NCBI RefSeq assembly: GCF_013348745.1
Contig: NZ_CP054666.1
Location: forward strand, 124,001 to 188,000
From: Mycoplasma sp. OR1901
GTDB lineage: Bacteria > Bacillota_I > Bacilli_A > Mycoplasmatales > Metamycoplasmataceae
DNA length: 64,000 nucleotides
Direction: 5' to 3'
Part shown: piece by piece, positions 1-14,080 of the stretch
How positions within the stretch are numbered: position 1 is the first letter of the stretch
Layout of the letters: every line of letters starts with the position of its first letter
The notes under the pieces: model-generated
Databases searched by the model: none
Told to the model about the DNA's origin: nothing
Seen by the model: only the letters and a program-made list of their open reading frames with translations
Program-made: the position numbers and the translations under genes

Positions 1-2
1 TT

Positions 3-716
3 AAAAGTTTAAATGATAAAGGTATTAAAACTGTTGTTTCAACTGCTAGAGAATTTGCTACAATAGGTGATTTTTTAGAGCAGCTATCACCTGTGGATTA
101 TTTTATGGGAGCAAACGGGGCATTTATCTGAGATGTAAAAAATAAAAAGTTTATTTTTAAAAATACATTAAAACGTGAAGATGTTATTAAACTTTACGAA
201 AAATTTGGAGAAAAAGTTAGAGGATTTGCGGTAAGTGATTTTGATAAAATTTATAATTCTGAGGGTATGAATTTAAACACTTGATTCATAAAACCTTTTG
301 AAAAAAATTATCGTGCATTTCAACCTGAATTATTAAGTGAAGATGACTTATATTTAGTAACAATTACTTCTACAGAAAATATTAGAGAATTACATGAAGA
401 ATTCAAAAAATTTATTGAAGAAAATAATCTAAATATGGAAATATCATCACGTTGATCTCAAGGTTTCTTTATAAACCCGTTATCAGTTAATAAAAGTAAT
501 ACTTTAAAATTTCTATTAGATAAATTAAATTTAACTTATGATAACTTAATTAGTTTCGGAGATAGCTCAAACGATTTCGAAATGATTAGGGATGCTTATT
601 ATGGTGTTGCAATGCAAAGAGCTGGCGAAAAAATAAAAGCTGTTGCAAATGATATTGCATTGGACGCTATTCACGATGGTGTTTATTTAAAATTAAAAGA
701 ATTGAAATTGATTTAA
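3..716 (+). CDS. HAD-superfamily (Cof-type) phosphatase, 5' end outside window
   Basis: Partial gene; about 237 codons of the C-terminal part are present and end at TAA 714-716. The open frame begins just before a motif-II-like VVSTAR stretch, so the DxD nucleophile loop of motif I lies upstream of the window. The motif IV signature FGDSSNDFEMI is clear near the C-terminus, followed by the usual Cof ending in which residues are checked against a GVAM-like strand. Three in-frame TGA codons are read as Trp. These enzymes dephosphorylate sugar phosphates, nucleotides or flavin intermediates, and the substrate cannot be read from sequence. The next gene, ribF, starts one base after the stop, so the two are probably co-transcribed and translationally coupled; that makes a flavin phosphatase role conceivable but unproven. 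Confidence 0.85.
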
Positions 717-717
717 A

Positions 718-1584
718 TTGACAAACGATTTACTTATTTATAATTTAAAAAATTTTGAAGCACAAGAAAACGATGCTTTTTTAATCGGAGCCTTCGAATC
801 TTTTCATTTAGGACACTATCAACTTTATAAGGAATTATTGAATTATAAAGGCAGAAAAATATTAATAAACTTCAACAACGACGATACTAAGCATTTATTT
901 GATAAAGATATCATTTACACAAATGAATCAAAATATTTTTCTATTTTGGAACTAGAATTTGATGCGATAATAGAACTTAATTTTTCTGAAATAAAGAATT
1001 TAGATGGTATTGAGTTTATTAAAAAAATTGCACAAAATAAGAAAGTTTCATTTATTGCTGGTAATGATTTTCGTTTTGGGAAAAACGCACAATATAAATT
1101 GCAAGATATTCCCAAATATATTGAAAATATAGAAGTTAAAAATATCGAGATTTTTAAACTATTAAATATCAAAATAAGTTCCTCGATGATTAAAGATTCT
1201 TTAAAATTTGGTGATATTGATTTGGCAAATAAATTATTAGTAAGAAATTATATTTTTAATGGAGTTCTAAAGGAAAATATGACTTTAGAATTACCTAATA
1301 ATTTATTAAGAATGCAACCCGGAATTTATACATCCTTCATGCATATGAATGATTTTACTTTTTTCTCACTTCTATATATAAATTTAGAAAGCGAATATCA
1401 AGTCCTATTATTTGAAGCTGACCAAGATTTTGATTGACATTCTTTTCACAATAAAGAAGTTTTCGTTGAAGTTCTAAGACAGTATAGAAAAATATCAGAT
1501 AAAAATTCAGATAAAATTTTAGATACTGATTTTATAGATAATAAAAAATACTTTTTAGAAAAATATTCAAATGATAAATATTAA
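718..1584 (+). CDS. ribF: Riboflavin kinase / FMN adenylyltransferase (FAD synthetase)
   Basis: Converts riboflavin to FMN and FMN to FAD in the cytoplasm. The N-terminal nucleotidyltransferase domain shows GAFESFHLGH (residues about 24-33), the GxFDxxHxGH nucleotide-binding loop with Asp replaced by Ser, then an AGNDFRFGK motif and the ISSSMIK motif. The C-terminal riboflavin-kinase barrel is recognisable only weakly (RMQPGIYTSFM). The best start is TTG at 718, one base after the previous stop, because the domain begins directly there and no ATG precedes it. One TGA near the end is read as Trp and the frame continues to TAA 1582-1584, giving 288 residues, close to the usual size. The substituted motif residue leaves some doubt about full adenylyltransferase activity. 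Confidence 0.85.
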
Positions 1585-1592
1585 ATATATGT

Positions 1593-1598
1593 TATAAT
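1593..1598 (+). promoter_or_regulatory. Extended -10 promoter for rpsO-rpmB
   Basis: TGtTATAAT lies just after the ribF stop. Transcription would start near 1605, leaving a leader of about 105 bases before rpsO. The leader is AT-rich with self-complementary AATTTTAAATT-type segments; S15 is autoregulated through its leader in other bacteria, but I cannot show the protein-binding fold here. Confidence 0.55.
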
Positions 1599-1709
1599 TC
1601 AAAAGCATTTAACAAATAAAAGTATGCAAAACATAAATTTTAACTAGGTTTAATTTTAAATTAATAATTATGCTTGGTTAAAACATAATTTTAAATTTTA
1701 AGGAGAATT

Positions 1710-1976
1710 ATGGTTTCAAAAACTAGAAAAGCTGAATTAGTTTCACAATTCGGTAAAAATGCAAAAGATACAGGAAACATTTCTGTTCAAATTGCTATTT
1801 TAACTGAAGACATTGAAAAATTAAAACCACATTTTTTAAACAATCCAAAAGACAATCACTCACGTAGAGGTTTCTTAGCTAAAATCTCACAACGTAAAGT
1901 TTTATTAAAACATTTAAAAGCATCTGATTTAAACGAATACAACAAAGTAACTGATTTATTAAACATTCGTAAGTAA
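1710..1976 (+). CDS. rpsO: 30S ribosomal protein S15
   Basis: Primary 16S-binding protein of the small-subunit platform. The 88-residue length is exactly that of the family, and the S15 core is evident: the GNISVQIAILTEDIEKL helix, the DNHSRRGF signature (about residues 48-55) and the KRKVLLKHL-like helix. A good Shine-Dalgarno AAGGAG sits 7 bases before the ATG. It is followed by rpmB after about 60 bases, and both probably share the promoter after ribF and the terminator at 2235-2261. Nothing is unusual except the roughly 105-base leader, which may carry autoregulation. Confidence 0.97.
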   Translation: MVSKTRKAELVSQFGKNAKDTGNISVQIAILTEDIEKLKPHFLNNPKDNHSRRGFLAKISQRKVLLKHLKASDLNEYNKVTDLLNIRK

Positions 1977-2037
1977 TAATCTTTTATATTATATTTACAC
2001 AATAATAATTAATTTAATATAACAAGGAGATTAATAT

Positions 2038-2229
2038 ATGTCAAGAAGATGTCAAATATCAGGTGTTGGACCACAATCAGGTAACAAACGTTCACACGCT
2101 TTAAATGCTTCAAAAAGAAAATTTAATGTTAACTTACAAAAAGTGAGAGTTACAATCGATGGACAAAGAATGTCATTAAGAGTTTCAGCTAAAACTTTAA
2201 AAACTTTGAAAAACCAAGGTTTAATATAA
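2038..2229 (+). CDS. rpmB: 50S ribosomal protein L28
   Basis: Small large-subunit protein of 63 residues, the usual size. The N-terminal MSRRCQISGVGPQSGNKRSH stretch carries the conserved L28 start and S/G-rich loop, and the C-terminal part contains the RVSAKTLKTL helix. The ATG is preceded by AAGGAG at 7-8 bases. It is the second gene of a short rpsO-rpmB unit and is closed by a strong hairpin-T7 terminator 6 bases after its stop, separating it from the rRNA operon. Confidence 0.97.
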   Translation: MSRRCQISGVGPQSGNKRSHALNASKRKFNVNLQKVRVTIDGQRMSLRVSAKTLKTLKNQGLI

Positions 2230-2234
2230 AAATA

Positions 2235-2261
2235 AAAAAAGTGCGAAAAAGCGCTTTTTTT
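2235..2261 (+). terminator. Terminator after rpmB
   Basis: A-tract, GTGC / GCGC stem extended by A-T pairs, GAAAAA loop, then seven T. A typical rho-independent terminator between rpmB and the rRNA promoter. Confidence 0.85.
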
Positions 2262-2371
2262 ATTTTTGTTTTAGGTTATAATTATTCCAACACATTTATC
2301 CAGATAAATATTCTATATTTATAATTATTTAAAAAAATAAAAAAATATTTCTTGTTATTTGATTTATGTGC

Positions 2372-2418
2372 TATAATAATTGAGCTACCCATTAAGAAGG
2401 TAGACAAAAAGTTCTTTG
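2372..2418 (+). promoter_or_regulatory. rRNA operon promoter and boxA-like leader
   Basis: TATAAT at 2372-2377 has TTCTTG 17 bases upstream as the best -35. Transcription would start near 2384. A short CTACC/GGTAG hairpin follows, then GTTCTTTGAAAA (2411-2422), which matches the boxA-type antitermination element of Gram-positive rrn leaders. The same word recurs in the 16S-23S spacer near 4104. Confidence 0.7.
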
Positions 2419-2433
2419 AAAACTAGATATATA
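2419..2433 (+). other. 5' arm of 16S processing stem
   Basis: AAAACTAGATATATA is perfectly complementary to 4071-4085 downstream of 16S. The two arms would form a 15-bp stalk bringing the ends of pre-16S together, the classical RNase III substrate. Confidence 0.7.
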
Positions 2434-2454
2434 CAATAAAACATGACAGTCAAT

Positions 2455-3962
<1,508 letters not shown>

Positions 3963-4265
3963 ACGGAGTACATAAGTTACAATTCATTTTAGTAACAATT
4001 ACTAACTTTTAAGACCATTTTTATTTATTTAATATTTGAGTCATGGCTTTCTTTAATGGTCAGAAAGATTTATATATCTAGTTTTGAGAGAACTTCTCTC
4101 TTTGTTCTTTGAAAACTGAATAGTAAAGATAAATTAATATAACAACGACATCAAAAAAATAAATTAAATTAGTCAATTTGTTTTGTGATACCGAGTAATT
4201 ATTATTAAAATAATAATTTATTAAAATGTCTTTGAATACATCAACAAACAATAGGAAAATATTGA
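3963..4265 (+). other. 16S-23S internal transcribed spacer, no tRNA
   Basis: About 300 bases without a tRNA cloverleaf on either strand, as is usual for mycoplasmas. It contains the 3' arm of the 16S stalk (4071-4085), a second boxA-like TGTTCTTTGAAAACT (about 4103-4117) and the 5' arm of the 23S stalk (4111-4127). I see no other feature. Confidence 0.75.
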
Positions 4266-7163
<2,898 letters not shown>

Positions 7164-7193
7164 TGTATTTAAGACATTTTAATGAATTATTAA

Positions 7194-7210
7194 TTTACTA
7201 TTCAGTTTTC
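7194..7210 (+). other. 3' arm of 23S processing stem
   Basis: TTTACTATTCAGTTTTC is the exact reverse complement of 4111-4127 in the spacer, giving a 17-bp stalk around 23S for RNase III processing. Confidence 0.7.
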
Positions 7211-7218
7211 AGAGAATA

Positions 7219-7239
7219 AGCCCAGAAGGGCATTTTTTT
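7219..7239 (+). terminator. rRNA operon terminator
   Basis: GCCC-AGAA-GGGC stem-loop followed by ATTTTTTT, directly after the 23S processing stem and before recA. Its closeness to the 23S end shows that no 5S gene belongs to this transcript. Confidence 0.8.
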
Positions 7240-7323
7240 ATATAATTTATTATATATTTTAATAAAAAGTGTTCTTTTATAGTGCTATTTTAGTTTTACA
7301 GACAATTATTATTCGGAGGAATA

Positions 7324-8295
7324 ATGAATAACGATCAAGAATTAAAAAATATTATAAATATAATTGAGAAAAAATATGGTAAAGAAACTATCATGTTTCT
7401 CGGAGATGTACCAGAAATAGATTTAGAAACATTTCACAGTGGGAGTTATATACTTGATAACTTGTTAGGAGGATTCGGGTATCCAAAAGGTAGAATTATA
7501 GAAATATACGGACCAGAAAGTTCAGGTAAAACAACTCTAACTTTACATGCTATTGCTGAAGTTCAAAAACAAGGAGGTTTAGCTGCTTTTATTGATGCTG
7601 AACACTCTATTGATCCTAGTTTTGCACAAAAAATTGGGGTAGATACAGATCAGCTAATTTTATCTCAACCAGATTCAGGAGAACAAGCTTTAGATATTGT
7701 TGATATTTTGGTTAAATCAGGAAAAATTGACTTAATTGTTGTAGATAGTGTTGCAGCTTTGGTTCCTGAATCCGAATTAAATGGTGAGATGAGTGATCAA
7801 CAAATCGGTGCACAAGCAAGACTTATGTCAAAAGCACTTAGAAAAATAACTGCAAATTCAAACAAAAATAAAACTACTATAATATTTATTAACCAAATAA
7901 GAGAAAAGGTAGGAGTTATTTTTGGTAGTCCTGAAACAACACCAGGAGGACGTGCTTTAAAATTCTATTCATCAATTAGGGTTGAAGTTAGAAAAGGTAG
8001 TCCGATTGTTGAAAATAAAGATATTATTGGTGCAGAGATAAAATTAAAAGTTGTAAAAAATAAAATAGCACCACCGTATAAAAATGCACAAACTGAGTTC
8101 TTTTTTGATTCAGGAATTGATAAATTAAATGAACTTGTTGATATGGGTGAACTATTAGGTAAATTTACTAAAAAAGGAGCTTGATACTATGTTGATGGAA
8201 ATAGTGTAGCTCAAGGTAAAAAGAACATGAAGGAATATTTAAAAGAAAATACTGAATTACAGCAGGAAATAATTAATTCTCTTAGAAATAATTAA
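7324..8295 (+). CDS. recA: Recombinase RecA
   Basis: ATP-dependent strand-exchange protein for homologous recombination and repair. Walker A is GPESSGKTT at residues 63-71; Walker B is [13 protein letters not shown]; the L1 region and the [13 protein letters not shown] stretch before L2, with the [10 protein letters not shown] motif, are all present. A strong GGAGG precedes the ATG by 5-6 bases. One TGA (Trp) near the C-terminus must be read through to reach TAA 8293-8295, giving 323 residues, slightly shorter than the family average because the acidic C-terminal tail is reduced, as in other mollicutes. It stands alone between the rRNA terminator and ppa. No SOS-box-like operator was recognised. 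Confidence 0.97.
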
Positions 8296-8336
8296 AGTTT
8301 ATTAGTATTAGTTTAAATATTGTCTTTAAATTATTG

Positions 8337-8342
8337 TATAAT
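8337..8342 (+). promoter_or_regulatory. -10 box of ppa, leaderless geometry
   Basis: TATAAT ends 6 bases before the ppa ATG (8349). Initiation at the usual distance from the -10 would place the first mRNA base on or next to the A of ATG. No Shine-Dalgarno sequence could be transcribed. Confidence 0.6.
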
Positions 8343-8348
8343 ATAGGA

Positions 8349-8900
8349 ATGAAAAATATAATAGATGTAAAAATTGAAATACAAAAAAATTCAAGAATAA
8401 AATATGAATACAATAGAAAAACAAAAGCTATAGAAGTTGACCGTATTTTACGTGGAGACTTCGTTTATCCATGTAATTATGGTTTTGTTCCAAATGCTCT
8501 TGATTGAGACGGTGATGAATTAGATGTTTTATTATATTCTGAAGAAACATTCCAACCAGGAGTTTCATTAAAAGCTAGAATTATTGGTGCAATGAAAATG
8601 ATTGATGATGGTGAAACTGATACAAAATTAGTTGCAGTACATGCTGATGATTATCGTTTAGATAACATAAAAACTTTAGAAGATCTACCGGAACCATTTT
8701 TAAAAACAGTTGAAACATTTTTCAGTACTTATAAAAATTGAAAAAGACCAGGGATTACAAAAGTATCTGGTTTTGAAAATGTAGATTGAGCTTTACAAGA
8801 ATATGAAGAATGTGTACATTTAATGAACGAATACGGTTCAATGGATAAAAAAGAATTTATAACAAAAATGCAACAAGAACATCCTGAAAAGTATGAATAA
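8349..8900 (+). CDS. ppa: Inorganic pyrophosphatase (family I)
   Basis: Hydrolyses pyrophosphate released by biosynthesis of nucleic acids and aminoacyl-tRNA. The family I signature is clear: KYEYN near residue 18, [15 protein letters not shown], then DGDELDVLL with the metal-binding aspartates, and the KxxK region KNWKRPG. Length is 183 residues, typical for bacteria. Three TGA codons encode Trp. The start is the ATG 6 bases after a TATAAT, so the transcript is predicted to be leaderless; no better ribosome-binding site exists. A hairpin-T5 terminator follows the stop. Confidence 0.95.
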
Positions 8901-8903
8901 TAT

Positions 8904-8929
8904 AAAAATGCTAGGTTGCTAGCATTTTT
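8904..8929 (+). terminator. Terminator after ppa
   Basis: AAAAATGCTAG / CTAGCATTTTT, an 11-bp perfect stem with GTTG loop. It may also work on the opposite strand for the tRNA-Lys gene. Confidence 0.85.
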
Positions 8930-8951
8930 GAATAAAAAAAGTATAAAAAAA

Positions 8952-9027
8952 TGGTACATCATACAGGGTTCGAACCTGCGACCCACTGGTTAAGAGCCAG
9001 TTGCTCTACCCGCTGAGCTAATGATGC
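8952..9027 (-). tRNA. tRNA-Lys, anticodon CTT
   Basis: A 76-base cloverleaf on minus with encoded CCA. The acceptor GCATCAT pairs with ATGATGT (the first pair is G-U). The D arm is GCTC...GAGC, the anticodon stem ACTGG/CCAGT encloses CTCTTAA, so the anticodon is CTT, and the T arm is GCAGG-TTCGAAC-CCTGT. This isoacceptor reads AAG; a TTT tRNA must exist elsewhere for the dominant AAA codons. It lies alone between ppa and gltX in antisense orientation. Confidence 0.95.
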
Positions 9028-9089
9028 ACTAAAATTATATTCTTTTTACAAAAATATAAATTTATTTTTTAAAAAAAGGAAAATACAAT

Positions 9090-10499
<1,410 letters not shown>

Positions 10500-10500
10500 T

Positions 10501-10872
10501 ATGAAATTAAAATTTTTATCAATAATTCATCAAAATGGTGAAGATAACAAAATTGAATTTGAAGTAGAATACCAAAAAGCAGTTGATGGTAAATTTACTT
10601 CATATGACTTTTTAGATCCGCAAAGTAAAGATAAAAATAGAATTGAAATTAGCGAAGATGAAATAAATATTTTTTCATCTAATGCAAGCATATTTTTAGC
10701 TTACCAAAACGAAGTTGACTTTGAATACGAAATAGGTGAACAAAGTATCTCTTTAACATCACACTGAACTTTTAAAGACTTTAATGATACTAAATATCAA
10801 TTTAAATATTCTTTAAGTAGTAGTGGAATGGAAATAGGTAATTACGATATTACAATTGAATTAATAAAATAA
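10501..10872 (+). CDS. Conserved hypothetical protein, possible small beta-barrel
   Basis: A 123-residue soluble protein of unknown function that starts one base after the gltX stop. It has no signal peptide or membrane segment. Its pattern is alternating beta-strands (KLKFLSIIH, KIEFEVEYQK, VDFEYEIG, SISLTSHW, YDITIEL) with acidic loops, which recalls calycin-like barrels of the DUF1934/YwiB type; that resemblance is by eye only. One TGA encodes Trp. The tight coupling to gltX suggests a cytoplasmic housekeeping role. A strong hairpin terminator follows. Confidence 0.75.
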
Positions 10873-10875
10873 TTA

Positions 10876-10906
10876 AAAATACTAAGCGTTATTGCTTAGT
10901 ATTTTT
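10876..10906. terminator. Bidirectional terminator between convergent genes
   Basis: AAAATACTAAGC / GCTTAGTATTTTT stem with GTTATT loop; A-tract on the left and T-tract on the right let it serve both the gltX unit (plus) and the 964-residue surface-protein gene (minus). Confidence 0.8.
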
Positions 10907-10920
10907 ACATACATTAATTA

Positions 10921-13815
10921 TTAAATATCTTTAATTAATTCAAGTAGTGTATTATTGATTTTAAATGTTGGTTCATCGACAAAGTAACCATCATCGTAAC
11001 TGTTATTTTTAAAATTAAAGTTTTCAGTAAACGCATTTCATATAGTACTCATTCTATCGTCTGTATATTGGTCCGAATTTATGAATTTAGCTATTTTATA
11101 TAAAACATAAATTATTTCATAATTGATTAATTTATCATCATAATATTTATTTATAAAGTTTTTAAAGTTTAAATATTTTTCTTCAGCTGATGAAACATCA
11201 CCATATTCAAATTGCTTGTTGACTACATATAAACCTCTTCAATTTAAAATATCACTTGGGTTATGTATTATATTGAAATCCATTTCTTTTGAATTAATAA
11301 ATATATTCTCAATTTTTTGTCTTGTAATATATGCAACTTTTTGTTCGTCAGTTAAAGCGTCAATTAATGATTTAAAGTGTTTTTTAATATCTTCTTGATA
11401 GAAGTTATATTTTTCTTGTTGGTTTCCTTCAAAGAAATTATTAGTTTTACTTCAATAGAACTTTTTATCAACTTTGTTACTTTCAAAGAAATCTGCTTTT
11501 TTAGCGAATGCTTGATCGATGTAATCATAAATTTCTTTTAAATTTAATTTATTATTGTTATTTGAAAGGTTATAAATAAATGAATCAAAACCGTATTGTA
11601 AATTAAGTCTAAAGTTTTTGCCTATTTTATCTGTGTTAAAACTTAAAATTTTACTTCATATTTCAGGTTTATTATTTAAATCATGATTATAATATTTTTT
11701 AACTTCGGGATCTGTTATATCTTCACCATTTGGATGGATATAATCAATTCCAAAGAATAAATAAGATGTATTGAAGAATATTGAATCATTGATATTATTT
11801 TTGAAATCTGACAAGTAATTATAAATATTATCTTTAAATTCTTTGTTTTTATTTAAATATCATTCGTTGTATGTTTTTTCTAAGTATTCATTTGATTTTT
11901 TAACATCAATTGAATTTGAAGGGTTTTTTACATCTTCTGAATTTCTAGGTACTTTATTATTTGAGCTTAATATATTTTTATTCTCATCTAGTTTTAATAA
12001 TTCTTCGTTAAAGCTTCATAATAGAGCTGAAATATAATGATCTCTAAAGTCACCAGATTTCATCTTATTTAAATCAGAAATACTTAATTCATTATTATCA
12101 TTTTTCGCTTTTAATTCATTAAGTTTTTCTTTAAAAATATTTTTTATATTTGTAATATCTACCGTTTTGTTTTTAATTGCATCTGGAGTAAATTTCTCAA
12201 AATTATTAAGTAATGCAACATAATATTCTTTAAATTTTAAATATTCTTCATCTTTGCTTAATATATCTCAAATTTCACTAGTTGGTTTATGAGATTCGAC
12301 TAATATTTCTTGGGCATCTAAGGCTGTAGCCATGTAAATTTCTTTAATAAAGTTCTCAGAATAAACTAGTTTTGCAAGATCTAATAATTTCATTTGATCG
12401 TTAGTAGATTCGATTAATTCATTTAAGTTTTCAAACTGCTTTTCAAAGATTTCGGTTGATAAAGAATTTATATCATTTAATATTTTTGAAAAATTGTTTG
12501 AGACTCTGTTAAAAGTTTTAAATGTCTCAATTTGATTGTTATTATACAACTTGTAGTTTTGTAAATTATCTAATCAATATCAATCAGAATTAACAGTATC
12601 GGTTTCTAATATAGATTTATCATTGTAATATTTAGATTTAGAATCAATTTTTGGAATATCTCTATAGTAATTATCTGTAAGTCATTTATATCGGTTATTT
12701 TCGACCAACTCTTGTTTTCGACCAAATCTAAAGTGGTCTGTAGCTATATGATATTTATCCATTGTATAATTAGAAAATAGTCATTGGTTAATTATTTTTT
12801 CTAATTTTTCTAAATTACTTAGCTCAATTTTGTTGAAGTTAGTTAGAAAATCTTCATCATGTGACATTTTGTTTAAAAAGCTAATTAAACCAGTTTTGGC
12901 TTCGACAATATCATTAGGCAATTTTATCTTGTCTTGATCTTCAGTTTTTGTATCATTATATATTTTTATAAAATCAAATATGTATGCATTCTTTTCATCA
13001 TCAACATTGTAGTTTTCAAAATTATATACTAGATATCTTGAAATCCCTTCTTCAATTGTTTTATTCTCTTTTGAGTAAAAAATATTAAGTTTGTCAAAAG
13101 TATTTTTAATTTCTTGAACGTTATTTTTAATTTGATTTTTACGTAAATTTATTTGTTCAGAAGCGTATAATACTTCGGTTTTCTTATCTAAAGTAATTGT
13201 TAAAATAGCTTGAATATTATTAACATTTGTTTCGTTCTCGAGTGATTTTTTAGCTAAATTAATATAAGTGTTAGCTTTTTTAGTCACCTCATCTAAAGCA
13301 GGATCATTTGTTTCTGTTTCAATTTTTTGAATTTCATTTATAGCGTTATTAAGTTCTTTAGTTACATTTTCTCTTGCTATATTTGCAGGAACATTGATGA
13401 TTTTGTCTTTTAATTTTTCTTCTTCAACTTCATCTACTTTTTTAGCATCTTCTATTAAGTTATTTATTTCGTTAATTTCACTTAATATTTTTTTGTTATC
13501 TCTAATTGTTGTTTTTAAATTCTTGGTTGTATCATTTAATTTATCTTGCAATTTAGTTATTTTTGCATTTTCAACATCGGATGAATTATTTCTTATAAAA
13601 TCTTGAGCATCAAGTAATTTCTCTGCTAAAGAGTTAATAAGTAAGGTTTTATAGTCTATGCTTACATCATTAGGATCTTTCTCGTTTAAATTAATATACC
13701 TATGTAAATCTTTTTGCTTTTTATGTCTTAGCATTACAAGAGCTGTAGTTGTAGCTGAAATACTTAACATAGCAGTACCGATTAACAGTAATTTTGTTAT
13801 TTTATTTCTCTTCAT
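10921..13815 (-). CDS. Large anchored surface protein, unknown function
   Basis: A 964-residue protein with a basic N-terminus and one hydrophobic segment (about residues 9-27, LLLIGTAMLSISATTTALVM), acting as uncleaved anchor or signal peptide; there is no lipobox Cys. Residues about 60-330 are a Lys/Glu/Asn-rich helical, coiled-coil-like region. The rest is richer in Tyr, Phe and Trp and looks globular. All about ten in-frame TGA codons are Trp and I found no TAA or TAG inside the frame. The ATG has AAGGAAAC upstream, and TATAAT (minus) lies at 13858-13863. It is a single-gene unit. I do not recognise the family; the architecture suggests an outward-facing adhesin-like or structural protein. 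Confidence 0.8.
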
Positions 13816-13857
13816 TTGTTTCCTTATTTGATTTATTAGTTTTTCTTTTATATTTTT

Positions 13858-13863
13858 ATTATA
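13858..13863 (-). promoter_or_regulatory. -10 box of the 964-residue surface-protein gene
   Basis: On minus GATATAATAAA, 42 bases before the ATG. The same GATATAATAAA word is the -10 region of both giant genes. An ACCACAAAA element lies about 22 bases upstream of it, as in the first giant gene. Confidence 0.5.
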
Positions 13864-14025
13864 TCATTTTATGAATTTAACCCGATTTTGTGGTTAAAAC
13901 CCGGTTTTTTATTTATTTTTTTCCATTTTTTTAAATTAAATTTATATTATTCCCCTTCAAAAAATATTCATTTTAAAGCTATTTTTATGTAACTTTATCA
14001 TTCTATTTTTTTGAGTAAAATAATG

Positions 14026-14031
14026 TATAAT
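14026..14031 (+). promoter_or_regulatory. Probable -10 of valS-folD-pfkA
   Basis: TATAAT in GTATAATTAAAA gives a leader of about 45 bases before the valS ATG. No convincing -35 is visible. The upstream 13.9-14.0 kb segment is AT-rich and noncoding. Confidence 0.45.
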
Positions 14032-14080
14032 TAAAATATTAGATTGATAATAGTTATTTACACTTTAAATAAGGGGTTTT

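Noticed and set aside
3963..4265. tRNA-Ile or tRNA-Ala in the 16S-23S spacer
   Set aside because: No cloverleaf or TTCGA-type T loop on either strand.
7164..7323. 5S rRNA after 23S
   Set aside because: Only a processing stem, a terminator and the recA leader are present.
13816..14080. Phase-variable homopolymer in promoter regions
   Set aside because: Runs reach only 7-8 bases here and in the other surface-gene promoters, short for typical mycoplasma phase switches, and they are common in this AT-rich DNA.
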